Source: an uncultured Kordia sp.
Lineage (GTDB): Bacteria > Bacteroidota > Bacteroidia > Flavobacteriales > Flavobacteriaceae
NCBI RefSeq assembly: GCF_947496985.1
Contig: NZ_CANMEZ010000004.1
Location: forward strand, 555,073 to 619,072
Reading direction: 5' to 3'
Length of the DNA: 64,000 nt
The number at the start of each line of letters is the position of its first letter. Within the stretch, counting starts at the first letter, position 1. Below are positions 1 through 7,779 of this stretch, piece after piece. A program made the translations under genes and the position numbers. The notes below the pieces were generated by a model, which worked only from the letters and a program-made list of their open reading frames with translations, had not been told where the DNA came from and did not search any database.

Positions 1-765
1 TTTTTCTTCATGATTTCCAATGATTTTGTACAACTCAAGTAAGCTTTCGTTTGACTTAATCAACATTGTATTGAATAATGGATCTTGTACTAAAAATGGA
101 GATAATTCTGCAATTTTTTGATCACTATAATTATGTGTTTTTGCAATTTCTATAATGTTTAGATAATGATCATATTCTTTTTTTGAAGGACGTTGAGAAG
201 CATCTACATGTGTAGTGTCTCTTCTTTCAAAAGTGAATTCTGGCGACTGCATTGTACTAAATATATCGTCCCACAAAGGAGAATTATCTGTACCCGATTC
301 CCAATTGTGGTAGATATACACCAATCCTTCATTATGAAGGTCACGATAGTTATAGAAGTATTCGTGATTTTTATATACTTTGTTAAGTAATGGTTCAATT
401 GTTGCCAAAATATTTTCCTTGTCTTTGCTAATTTTATATAATTCTTGTAATGCAAAACCAGCAACTGGCGGTTGTGTCATTCCTGTAGATTTATACTTTT
501 TTGGAGCTGATGGATGTAAATATGAACAATGAAAATCTGCTCCTGGAAAATAGGAATCACTTTCTGTATGAAAGATAATATGTGGTATAAAACCATTTTC
601 CCATTGCGCATCTAATAAAGTCTCCATTTCTTTTATAGCCTTTTCCATATCGAAATGTGCCAAACCAATAGCAATAAAGCCCGAATCCCAATTCCATTGG
701 AATGGATATAATGCTTCACATGGAATACTGAAACCATCTTTCCAGTTGTTTTCCAGCACTTTCAT
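1..765 (-). CDS. GH63-like glycoside hydrolase (MGH1-like alpha/alpha barrel), partial
   Basis: The reading frame is open from the first ATG at 765 down to position 1, giving 255 codons, so the C-terminus lies outside the window. The visible part has the signature of the mannosylglycerate/glucosylglycerate hydrolase-like (alpha/alpha)6 family, related to GH63 and GH37: YPFQWNWDSGFIAIG near residue 25, followed by a helix pair and NGFIPHIIFH. No signal peptide is seen, so it probably acts in the cytoplasm. The frame stays open for 12 codons upstream of this ATG (reading LLRLKELQKRA) before a TAA, and these residues look like the usual first helix, so a TTG start is possible. It lies downstream of a TonB-dependent receptor, behind a terminator. 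The family call is firm; the substrate (sugar glycerate, alpha-glucoside) is not known. Confidence 0.7.
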   Translation of the reverse strand, partial: MKVLENNWKDGFSIPCEALYPFQWNWDSGFIAIGLAHFDMEKAIKEMETLLDAQWENGFIPHIIFHTESDSYFPGADFHCSYLHPSAPKKYKSTGMTQPPVAGFALQELYKISKDKENILATIEPLLNKVYKNHEYFYNYRDLHNEGLVYIYHNWESGTDNSPLWDDIFSTMQSPEFTFERRDTTHVDASQRPSKKEYDHYLNIIEIAKTHNYSDQKIAELSPFLVQDPLFNTMLIKSNESLLELYKIIGNHEEK

Positions 766-864
766 AGCTCTTTTTTGTAATTCTTTCAAACGTAATAGAT
801 TTTAGTATGATTTATGAATAATCTTTTAGTTGATTTGCAATGCTGTTATTTAATTAGGTATGTG

Positions 865-904
865 AAAAACTCACCACAATATACTTATGAAAACATGTGG
901 TGAG
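865..904 (-). terminator. Intrinsic terminator after the TonB-dependent receptor gene
   Basis: A perfect 9-bp stem (CTCACCACA at 870-878 with TGTGGTGAG at 896-904) is followed on the minus strand by TTTTT. It separates the receptor gene from the hydrolase downstream. Confidence 0.75.
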
Positions 905-937
905 CTGGTATTAAATAAAGCTAATCAATCAAGATTT

Positions 938-3532
938 TTAAAAGTTAAATGTTGCATTAAAAAATACTCTTGTAGGTAATACTGGTCTCCCTACAAAAAA
1001 TTCTTCTTCTGTTTGACTATTATTTAATCGCGGAGAACCTTCTGTGATTCCATCAGAATTAAATAAGTTGAATACTTGCGTACCTAAACGCATTGTTTCT
1101 CCATTGTCTCCTAAATCAAAAGAGTATCCTAAATTTAAACTTGCCAAACCAATTGCATCTAATTCAATAGAGTTGGCATCGTTAGAGAATTTTTTTCCTG
1201 TGTAGTTATATATGATTCCTGCATCAAATTTGGCATCGTCATAGTTTACAGAAAGTGTGCTTAAAATATTTGGTTGTCTTCTTAATTCATTTCCTTCAAA
1301 TTCTGGGTTACTTTCAGATTTAGTAATTTCATGACTTTGATATGTTAAAGAACCTGCAAAATTAAAGTCTTTTACAAATGCCCAATTCCAAGTTCCTTCA
1401 AATCCAAATGTACTTGTATTTTGTGTGTCTACTTCTTCAATAAATCCACCTCCTGGAGCATTTACAAAACTTACAGAACGTCTATCTTTTAAACTTACTG
1501 CATATAATGCTGCTGTACCAGAAAATTTGTTTTTAGCATATTTTACACCAAGTTCTCCTTGTGTAATTTTTTCAGTTTCGTAAGTAGATGGATTTCCAAA
1601 CCCGTCAAAACGCGTTCCTCTTAACTCTGGAAAGAAATATCCTCTAGAGAAGTTTCCATATGCGCTTAAATCGTCGTTCACTTTATATAATGCTGCCAAA
1701 GCAACTGCAAAATCATCCGCAGATACATGACCTCTTGTAAAACTTCCATTACCCCAAACTACATTGTCAAGGTTTGTAATTCCTGTGTTATCAACTTGAA
1801 AAGAATCTGTTCCTTCAACTTCAATGTCTCCAGAAGCTCTTTCATAACGTACACCAATATCAAAATTCCAACGATCTAATTTAATTTCATCTGTTAAGAA
1901 TACGGCAATTTTATTACTTGAAATATTTCTGTTTGTATATGCTGTTCCTCTGTTAGTAACACCATTTATACTATATCCTGAAACATTTACCAAACGTGGT
2001 CTGTTGTTAAATTCTCCTAAGTAGTTTGTTATTACATTAAAATCTCCTGCTTGTGATCGAGACATAAATGTACCTAAGGTAATACTATGATTTCCTGTTC
2101 TTTTTGTGAATTTAATGTCTGCCATTAATTCTTCTAAAGGTCTGCTCCTATCTAAAATTCTGTTTTCGAATAGTAATGCATTAGAAGCTAATGGTTGTCC
2201 ATTTAAATAAGTAAAATCTCCTGAAGTTAAACCTCTAGCATCTAAATATTCTTGCTGAGTTTCTACTACTTTTGCTCCACCAACTCCACTTCCATCAAGA
2301 AATAAATTGAATTGATGTTTGTAACGTGAGTATCTTAATTTTGCATCTAATTTTAAATCATCCGTAAAACGATGTTTGAAATTTGTTAAGAAGTAACCAC
2401 CTTTTGTTGCAACTCCATCTTCAATTGGAGAACGATAGATTCCGTCTGGTGTTGCATATGCTATATCTGAAGCTTCTGCAGTTTGTAATGTGAATACTTC
2501 TTCTCCATCGTTTCCTGTTGGACGGTTTCTCGATCCACCTTCTAATGGATAAGGCAAAAAGAATTGTACACTATCGTCAATCCATTGTCCAGAAAATGTA
2601 ATAGATCCGTTATCTGTTAAGTGTTTAATGTTTCCACGTAACTGAAAACCTTCTGTAGCGAGTCCAGTTTTTAATGGACCTTCATCATAACGATAAAATC
2701 CAGATAATGCATAAAATGTTTTTGAATCTTCTCCACCAAGTGGTCCGCTTGTTACAAAATCTGCTTTATAACGTGAGTTTGAGGCTAATTCAGTACGAAT
2801 TGTTGTTTTTTGTTGACTTCCACCTGTAATACTTGTATAATTGATAATACCTGCAACAGAACCAACTCCATATAAGATTGATGAACCACCACGAACAAAT
2901 TCTAAACTTTTCATTCCGATGTCATTTCTAAAATATACATCATGCGCAGAAGAATTGAGTCCGAATGTACTTAAAACTGGCATTCCGTCTATTTGTAATG
3001 GATTAAATTGGTATTGTCCACCTGAAGGCAAACCTCTTACGAAAATGTTAGAAGCTACTTCACCACCACCACCTTCAGCAGTAATTCCTGGTACACTTCT
3101 TAATACATCTGCCTGACTACTCGTATTAAGTTTTGCTAGTTCTTTAACACCAAAAGAAGTGATTGATAAAGGTGTTTCTTTTTGTGAACGTCTTGTTGAT
3201 GTTGCCGTTAACAATACAGCTGACAAAGCGTTTCCTCCTTGCTTTAAAACGATGTTTAATTTAATTGTTGTTCCGTTCAGTTCAATTTCTTTTTCAAATG
3301 TTTCATAACCAACGTATGAAACTGTAATTGTTTGCTTACCAGTAAGGTTTGAAGAGAATGAAAAATTACCATCAAAGTCTGTTGCTGCACCAGAAGTATC
3401 TCCTTTTATTGAAATGTTAGCACCGGGGATTGGAGTTCCAGTTTCATCTTTTACGTTACCGGAAATCTCAGTCTGTGCCATTCCTGTAAAGAACGTAAGT
3501 GCGCAAATAAGAGTGAAAATAGTTTTTTCCAT
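938..3532 (-). CDS. TonB-dependent outer-membrane receptor
   Basis: An 864-residue outer-membrane active transporter. It has a signal peptide ending near residue 19, a carboxypeptidase-regulatory-like beta-sandwich at about 22-105 (GNVKDETGTPIPGANI), a TonB plug at about 115-230 (VPGITAEGGGG, IFVRGLPSGG) and a 22-strand barrel ending in the aromatic residue Phe (FFNATFNF). It lacks the SusC-type signature and has no SusD neighbour, so it resembles the FecA/CirA-type receptors of Bacteroidota. The divergent LacI regulator and the adjacent glycosidase suggest a sugar or glycoside as cargo; this is inference. Iron-chelate uptake is the alternative. Confidence 0.85.
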   Translation of the reverse strand: MEKTIFTLICALTFFTGMAQTEISGNVKDETGTPIPGANISIKGDTSGAATDFDGNFSFSSNLTGKQTITVSYVGYETFEKEIELNGTTIKLNIVLKQGGNALSAVLLTATSTRRSQKETPLSITSFGVKELAKLNTSSQADVLRSVPGITAEGGGGEVASNIFVRGLPSGGQYQFNPLQIDGMPVLSTFGLNSSAHDVYFRNDIGMKSLEFVRGGSSILYGVGSVAGIINYTSITGGSQQKTTIRTELASNSRYKADFVTSGPLGGEDSKTFYALSGFYRYDEGPLKTGLATEGFQLRGNIKHLTDNGSITFSGQWIDDSVQFFLPYPLEGGSRNRPTGNDGEEVFTLQTAEASDIAYATPDGIYRSPIEDGVATKGGYFLTNFKHRFTDDLKLDAKLRYSRYKHQFNLFLDGSGVGGAKVVETQQEYLDARGLTSGDFTYLNGQPLASNALLFENRILDRSRPLEELMADIKFTKRTGNHSITLGTFMSRSQAGDFNVITNYLGEFNNRPRLVNVSGYSINGVTNRGTAYTNRNISSNKIAVFLTDEIKLDRWNFDIGVRYERASGDIEVEGTDSFQVDNTGITNLDNVVWGNGSFTRGHVSADDFAVALAALYKVNDDLSAYGNFSRGYFFPELRGTRFDGFGNPSTYETEKITQGELGVKYAKNKFSGTAALYAVSLKDRRSVSFVNAPGGGFIEEVDTQNTSTFGFEGTWNWAFVKDFNFAGSLTYQSHEITKSESNPEFEGNELRRQPNILSTLSVNYDDAKFDAGIIYNYTGKKFSNDANSIELDAIGLASLNLGYSFDLGDNGETMRLGTQVFNLFNSDGITEGSPRLNNSQTEEEFFVGRPVLPTRVFFNATFNF

Positions 3533-3622
3533 ATTTTGTTGATTTAATAATTAATAGTTGATTATGTTGCAATATTAACACAGTTGATACAGTATTTTTA
3601 CGAAAATGCTAATAAAAAATTA

Positions 3623-3648
3623 TGCAAACGTTCCCGGGAACGTTTGCA
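3623..3648. promoter_or_regulatory. LacI-type operator, 26-bp perfect palindrome
   Basis: The half-site TGCAAACGTTCCC is repeated exactly in inverse orientation with no spacer. It sits between the divergent receptor and LacI genes and contains the central CG-rich palindrome typical of LacI-family operators. It overlaps the -33 element of the LacI gene promoter, implying autoregulation, and is placed to control the receptor gene as well. Confidence 0.85.
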
Positions 3649-3674
3649 ATTTGTATTTTAAAAATTTACTTTTG
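3643..3674 (+). promoter_or_regulatory. Bacteroidota-type promoter of the LacI gene
   Basis: A TTTG -33 box at 3643-3646 lies inside the operator. After a 20-bp spacer comes TACTTTTG at 3667-3674, a perfect match to the TAnnTTTG -7 consensus. The start codon at 3702 follows 27 bp later. The promoter position rules out the upstream ATG at 3606 as the start. Confidence 0.7.
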
Positions 3675-3701
3675 AGTAATCAATTCATTTTATCATTCCT
3701 A

Positions 3702-4724
3702 ATGAAGAAAAAAAGTAGTGCTACCCTCAAAGATATTGCAAAACAATTAGGTTTATCAACTTCTACTGTTTCTCGTGCATTAAATAATCATACCGATATT
3801 AATCCAGAAACTAAAAAATTAGTAGAAAAAGTAGCCAAAGAGCTTAATTATCAGCCTAATATTTTTGCGAAAGGATTCCGAAGTCACCGTACTCGGATAA
3901 TTGGTGTTGTTGTACCTAAAATTTCACATTACTATACTTCCACTATTCTCGAAGGTATTTTGGAAACTGCTGAGTTAAATGGATATCGTGTCATAATTTC
4001 TGAATCAAAAAATAATTTTGAAAAGCAAATTGAAATGTTAAACACAATGATTCAGTTTGGTGTAGAAGGTATTTTGTTGTGTTTAACTCGAAGAACTAAA
4101 GATGTTAAAGACATTTTGAGTGTATTAGATCGTATTCCTTTGGTGCTGTTTGATAAAGTTTCTAGTAAAATTCCTTGTACGCAAGTTATTATTGATGACA
4201 AACAATCTGCATATAATGCTGTAGAACATTTAATTAATATAGGAAAAAAACGCATTGCAATTTTTAAAGAAACTGAGAATTCTTTCAATTCCGAAAAACG
4301 ATTTGAAGGATATTTGCAAGCATTGAAAGATAATAATATTCCTATTGATGAAAAATTGATTTTAAGTACTGAAGATATTTCGTTAAAACAAGGAAAGCGT
4401 TTGACTAACATTGTATTGACGCTTAAACAAAAGCCAGATGCAATTTTTGCAATTACGGACAGTTGCGCAATTGGTGTAATTAAAACTTTGAAGAAATTCA
4501 ATATCAAAATACCTGAAAATATTGGAGTTGTAGGTTTTAGTAATTCTTTTAATTCAACTATAATTGAGCCCAATTTGACTACGATTGATCAACCTGGAAA
4601 TAAAATGGGGAAAACTGCGGTTAAGTATCTTATTGAAGAAATTGAAAATGATAGCCTTTCTTATAAAACAATTGAGCTCCGTACAAGTTTAATTGTCAGA
4701 GCATCTTCTTTTAAAGCATCTTAA
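3702..4724 (+). CDS. LacI family transcriptional regulator
   Basis: A 340-residue DNA-binding repressor or activator. The N-terminal helix-turn-helix is at about residues 7-27 (TLKDIAKQLGLSTSTVSRAL) with the hinge helix just after it. A periplasmic-binding-protein-like sugar sensor domain fills the rest (IGVVVPKISHYY, GVVGFSNS, TTIDQP). The start at 3702 is chosen over the ATG at 3606 because the longer form would place 32 non-homologous residues before the HTH and would start upstream of the promoter and operator. It is divergent from the TonB-dependent receptor and probably controls both. The ligand is unknown, likely a sugar or sugar phosphate. Confidence 0.9.
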   Translation: MKKKSSATLKDIAKQLGLSTSTVSRALNNHTDINPETKKLVEKVAKELNYQPNIFAKGFRSHRTRIIGVVVPKISHYYTSTILEGILETAELNGYRVIISESKNNFEKQIEMLNTMIQFGVEGILLCLTRRTKDVKDILSVLDRIPLVLFDKVSSKIPCTQVIIDDKQSAYNAVEHLINIGKKRIAIFKETENSFNSEKRFEGYLQALKDNNIPIDEKLILSTEDISLKQGKRLTNIVLTLKQKPDAIFAITDSCAIGVIKTLKKFNIKIPENIGVVGFSNSFNSTIIEPNLTTIDQPGNKMGKTAVKYLIEEIENDSLSYKTIELRTSLIVRASSFKAS

Positions 4725-4793
4725 ACAACCTTCGTAATCATCTTTTGCATATTTCGTCATTTTTTTTGAACTTTAAAATCTAAATAAAACAAT

Positions 4794-5228
4794 ATGACAG
4801 TTATAGATGCACTTTACGGAAGTCAATACTGGGAATTAAAAAATAAAGGAGTCGATGTCCAAAAAGGACGTTTGTATGGTAATTTATTGTTTGCAGCGAC
4901 AATTATGATTTATCTTTTTTTGATAATTATCATTTGGAGTTTTATTTCAGAGGATTTTACCAAAGATTTGACACGGTTTCTAAAAAGCATTTTTGGCTAT
5001 AGTACAGGAAAAATGATAGGGAAAATGATAGCAATTCCATTAATTGCTGTTATATACTTGGTTGTTGCATTGTTTTTTGGTTCTAAGAAACGTTATGAGA
5101 AAAGTTATCAAACCTATGTAAATGCTCCTCAGAAAGAGAAAGATGATGCTATCGGAAAAATGGTCATGATCTTTGCTGCTGGATTACTTTTGTTATTCAT
5201 CTTATCAATTACTAGTTTGTTTTTGTAG
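4794..5228 (+). CDS. Small inner-membrane protein of unknown function
   Basis: A 144-residue protein with three predicted membrane segments, at about residues 29-50, 74-96 and 122-143, and a basic loop after the second (GSKKRYEKSY). No recognised family motif. The start ATG is the only one that gives the full soluble N-terminus. It is followed by an interspersed-repeat remnant and a bidirectional terminator, so it is a single-gene unit. Confidence 0.6.
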   Translation: MTVIDALYGSQYWELKNKGVDVQKGRLYGNLLFAATIMIYLFLIIIIWSFISEDFTKDLTRFLKSIFGYSTGKMIGKMIAIPLIAVIYLVVALFFGSKKRYEKSYQTYVNAPQKEKDDAIGKMVMIFAAGLLLLFILSITSLFL

Positions 5229-5237
5229 TTTGATGAG

Positions 5238-5262
5238 ATTCTGAATCAAGTCCAGAATGACG
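5238..5262. repeat. Short interspersed repeat remnant
   Basis: The stretch ATTCTGAATCAAGTCCAGAA continuing into TGACG has an inner inverted repeat (ATTCTG/CAGAAT). From memory it resembles a short element scattered through many flavobacterial genomes. Only one copy is in this window, so the assignment rests on resemblance. Confidence 0.4.
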
Positions 5263-5294
5263 AAAAAAACCACCTAATTTCTTAGATGGTTTTT
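5263..5294. terminator. Bidirectional intrinsic terminator
   Basis: The stem AAAACCAcCTAA/TTAGaTGGTTTT (5266-5277 with 5282-5293) has A-tracts and T-tracts on both sides. It sits between two convergent genes, the small membrane protein and the EF-G paralogue, and can serve both. Confidence 0.7.
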
Positions 5295-5299
5295 AGTAT

Positions 5300-7372
5300 T
5301 TAACAAACTAGCTGTTGTAAAATATTGTTCGGTACACGCTTATAATCTTTCAATTTTAACGTAACAGAACCTTTTCCACTAGTCAGGGTTCGTAAAGATG
5401 AAATGTATCCAAAGGTTTTTAGTAAAGGAATTTCTGCATTTACTTTTCTTCTATTTCCATTTTCTTTTATCGAAACAATCATTCCACGACGCTTGTTGAT
5501 ATCAGAAGTTACATTTCCTAGATAATTTTCTGGACAACTAATTTCTGCATCCATGATCGGCTCTAATAAAATAGGGTTTGCTAATTTTGCAGCATTGCGA
5601 AACGCTTGTCTTGCTACAGTTTCAAAATCCTGACTACTCGAATCCGTTTCATGCATTTTTCCATCCAACAAAGTAACTTTCATTGCCTCTACTGGATAAT
5701 CTAGTAAAACACCTGATTTCATTGCTTCTCGGAAACCTTTTTCTACACTATTGACACAATCTTTCGATATAACGCCACCTTTACTCTCGTTTACAAATAA
5801 TAACCCTTTTTCAGTATCTGTTCTCGGTTCTATAGTAAACGTAATTTCTGCAAAGCTTCCGCTTCCTCCTGTTTGTTTTTTTAACAATTCGGTATGTGTT
5901 ACTGAACTTGTCAATTGCTCACGATAGGAAACTTTTGGATTTCCTTTGTTTACCTCTATTTTATAATCACTTCGCAATTTTTCAATACGAACTTCCAAAT
6001 GCAACTCACCCATTCCGTGCAATAAGGTTTGTCCTGTTTGATTATCGTATGAAGCACGTAACGAAGGATCTTCATCTAATAATTTCGCCAAAGCATCACC
6101 AAAATTCTTTTCATCATTTTTGGAGACAGGTTCAATAGCCAAACTAATGACAGCTTCAGAAACTTCTATTGATTCTAGTGCAAATGGTTTACCGAGTTCA
6201 CATAGCGTATCGCCAGTTTTCACATCTTTTAAACCAATCAACGCCACAATATCTCCAGCATTTGCCTTAGTTAATTCTGTGAACTTATCTGCTTGAATAC
6301 TAAGAATTCTACTCACTCTATTTTTAGCGTCAGTTCTAGAATTTAGAATTTGTGTTCCCGTTTCAATATTTCCTGAATACAATCGAACCATTGCTAACTT
6401 ACCAACATATTTATCAACAATAACTTTAAAAACAAACGCTGATAATTGTTCATCAACATTGCAATTTAACGTTGCCAGTTCATCAGTCAATAAATCTACT
6501 CCATCAACTATTTCAATATCTTGTGGTTTTGGTAAATAATTCACAACTGCATCTAATAAAGGCTGTACACCAATGTATTTATATGCTGAACCACATAACA
6601 TCGGAACGGCTTTTCGTTCCAGCGTAATTCTTCTTATGGCTCGATGTAAATCATTTACCACAATAGTAGTATTATCTAGGTATTGTTCCATAATAGTATC
6701 ATCAAAATTTGCGATACGTTCAATTAAAATTGATCGCCATTTTTCAGCCAATTCGACTAAATCTTCAGGAATTTCGGTTTCTTCTTGTGACTTTCCATAA
6801 TCGTCAGCATTCCAAAACATCGCTTTCATTTTAAGAGTATCAATGATTCCCTTAAAATCGTCTGCATCACCAATAGGAATTTGAATTGGTAAGGTTGTTG
6901 CTCCAAACTCTTCTTCTATTTGTGATAATACTTTGAAATAATCGGCTCCTACTCGATCCATTTTATTGATGAATCCAATTTTTGGAATTCCGTAACGTTC
7001 CGATTGACTCCAAACCGTTTCCGATTGTGATTCTACTCCAGAAGATGCACAAAATAGCGCAACAGCACCATCTAATACACGTAATGAACGTTCTACTTCA
7101 ATAGCAAAATCAATATGTCCGGGTGTATCAATAATATTAATTTGATACATTTTTTCATTGTATTTCCAGTCAGCTGAAATTGCCGAAGATGAAATGGTTA
7201 TTCCGCGTGAAGCTTCTTGTACATCACTATCAGTTACCGTATTTCCATCATCAATATTTCCAGGTTTATGAATGGTTCCTGTGTAATATAATATACGCTC
7301 GGTAGTGGTTGTTTTTCCAGCATCAACGTGCGCTATGATCCCTATGTTTCGTATGTTTTTTAATCGTTTCAT
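5300..7372 (-). CDS. Elongation factor G paralogue (EF-G2-like), stand-alone
   Basis: A 690-residue translational GTPase with all five EF-G domains. The G motifs are intact: AHVDAGKT at 14-21, RGITI at 56-60, DTPGH at 82-86 and NKMD at 136-139. The C-terminal domains end with the usual SLRTLTSGKG and RVPNNI pattern. It differs from housekeeping flavobacterial EF-G in several usually fixed places (HVDAGKT for HIDAGKT, EASRGITI for EQERGITI, SSSAI for TSAAT) and it is not in an rpsL-rpsG-tuf operon, so I read it as a second copy. It is too long, and too EF-G-like in G4, to be a Tet(M)-type ribosome protection protein. It may act in translocation or recycling under special conditions. A 370-nt leader with two tiny ORFs and two terminators precedes it, implying attenuation control. 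Confidence 0.85.
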   Translation of the reverse strand: MKRLKNIRNIGIIAHVDAGKTTTTERILYYTGTIHKPGNIDDGNTVTDSDVQEASRGITISSSAISADWKYNEKMYQINIIDTPGHIDFAIEVERSLRVLDGAVALFCASSGVESQSETVWSQSERYGIPKIGFINKMDRVGADYFKVLSQIEEEFGATTLPIQIPIGDADDFKGIIDTLKMKAMFWNADDYGKSQEETEIPEDLVELAEKWRSILIERIANFDDTIMEQYLDNTTIVVNDLHRAIRRITLERKAVPMLCGSAYKYIGVQPLLDAVVNYLPKPQDIEIVDGVDLLTDELATLNCNVDEQLSAFVFKVIVDKYVGKLAMVRLYSGNIETGTQILNSRTDAKNRVSRILSIQADKFTELTKANAGDIVALIGLKDVKTGDTLCELGKPFALESIEVSEAVISLAIEPVSKNDEKNFGDALAKLLDEDPSLRASYDNQTGQTLLHGMGELHLEVRIEKLRSDYKIEVNKGNPKVSYREQLTSSVTHTELLKKQTGGSGSFAEITFTIEPRTDTEKGLLFVNESKGGVISKDCVNSVEKGFREAMKSGVLLDYPVEAMKVTLLDGKMHETDSSSQDFETVARQAFRNAAKLANPILLEPIMDAEISCPENYLGNVTSDINKRRGMIVSIKENGNRRKVNAEIPLLKTFGYISSLRTLTSGKGSVTLKLKDYKRVPNNILQQLVC

Positions 7373-7405
7373 TTTGTTCTAGTTTAATAATTTTTGTAAT
7401 ACAAA

Positions 7406-7431
7406 AAAGCCTCTCAATATTGAGAGGCTTT
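7406..7431 (-). terminator. Leader terminator 2, directly upstream of the EF-G paralogue
   Basis: A perfect 26-bp palindrome (AAAGCCTCTCAAT and its inverse) followed on the minus strand by TTTTTTG, ending about 30 bp before the EF-G start codon. Read toward EF-G it would stop transcription unless disrupted. The sequence GGAGAGG, transcribed earlier (7462-7456), can pair with its 5' arm CCTCTC. Confidence 0.8.
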
Positions 7432-7461
7432 CCGCTAAGTTCTTACAATAGCAATCCTCTC

Positions 7462-7509
7462 CTACGTTTGTAGAATTATTTTAGTTACTATAATTTTTAA
7501 AGTAAACAT
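7462..7509 (-). CDS. Putative leader peptide 2 (15 residues) of the EF-G paralogue
   Basis: An ATG-initiated ORF encoding MFTLKIIVTKIILQT, ending with TAG that runs straight into GAGAGG, the candidate antiterminator arm. Its position, size and stop placement fit a translation-coupled attenuator; coding is not proven by sequence alone. Confidence 0.35.
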   Translation of the reverse strand: MFTLKIIVTKIILQT

Positions 7510-7580
7510 GATGTTTAGGATTATTCTTTTTGAATTTAAAATACTATTGCTTTAGTCTATAGAAATTCGGTAGAACAAAA

Positions 7581-7604
7581 AAGGCTTTCTAAAAAGAAAG
7601 CCTT
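7581..7604 (-). terminator. Leader terminator 1
   Basis: A perfect 10-bp stem (AAGGCTTTCT with AGAAAGCCTT) and an AAAA loop, with a T-rich run next on the minus strand (TTTTTTGTTC). It lies just after leader ORF 1 and inside the presumed EF-G leader transcript. Its centre, TTCTAAAAAG on the plus strand (7587-7596), is fully complementary to 7629-7638, which spans the stop codon of ORF 1. Confidence 0.8.
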
Positions 7605-7632
7605 ACGTATATTTTATATGAAGATTTACTTT

Positions 7633-7716
7633 TTAGAATACCAATGCTGCTCTACCAAAAAACACAGTTCTGATAGCGCCGTTTAATGCGATGATGTTAA
7701 CGTTTGTAGTTCTCAT
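7633..7716 (-). CDS. Small ORF / putative leader peptide 1 (27 residues)
   Basis: An ATG-initiated 27-codon ORF reading MRTTNVNIIALNGAI then RTVFFGRAALVF, placed about 12 nt after a good -7 box and immediately before terminator 1. It has no run of a single regulatory amino acid, so it does not look like a classical amino-acid attenuator peptide; ribosome stalling or a stand-alone small protein are both possible. The leader region 7373-7779 (407 bp) holds this ORF, leader ORF 2, both terminators and the promoter, and nothing else that I can see. Confidence 0.5.
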   Translation of the reverse strand: MRTTNVNIIALNGAIRTVFFGRAALVF

Positions 7717-7734
7717 TTTCTTAAAATTCTGGAG

Positions 7735-7742
7735 CAAACATA
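7735..7742 (-). promoter_or_regulatory. -7 box of the EF-G leader transcript
   Basis: On the minus strand this reads TATGTTTG, an exact TAnnTTTG match, 18 nt before the ATG of leader ORF 1. No convincing -33 TTTG is present. Confidence 0.5.
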
Positions 7743-7779
7743 TATTTTTATTTCGAAAGAAAAAAATTATGCTTCTTTT

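Noticed and set aside
204..464. 86-residue minus-strand ORF
   Set aside because: Off-frame shadow of the partial hydrolase that is read through this region.
3606..3701. N-terminal extension of the LacI regulator from the ATG at 3606
   Set aside because: The extension starts upstream of the operator and promoter and has no HTH-like content.
5300..7372. Tetracycline-resistance (Tet(M)-like) ribosome protection protein
   Set aside because: Length, NKMD in G4 and the C-terminal SLRTLTSGKG pattern fit EF-G; Tet(M)-type proteins are about 640 residues with NKID.
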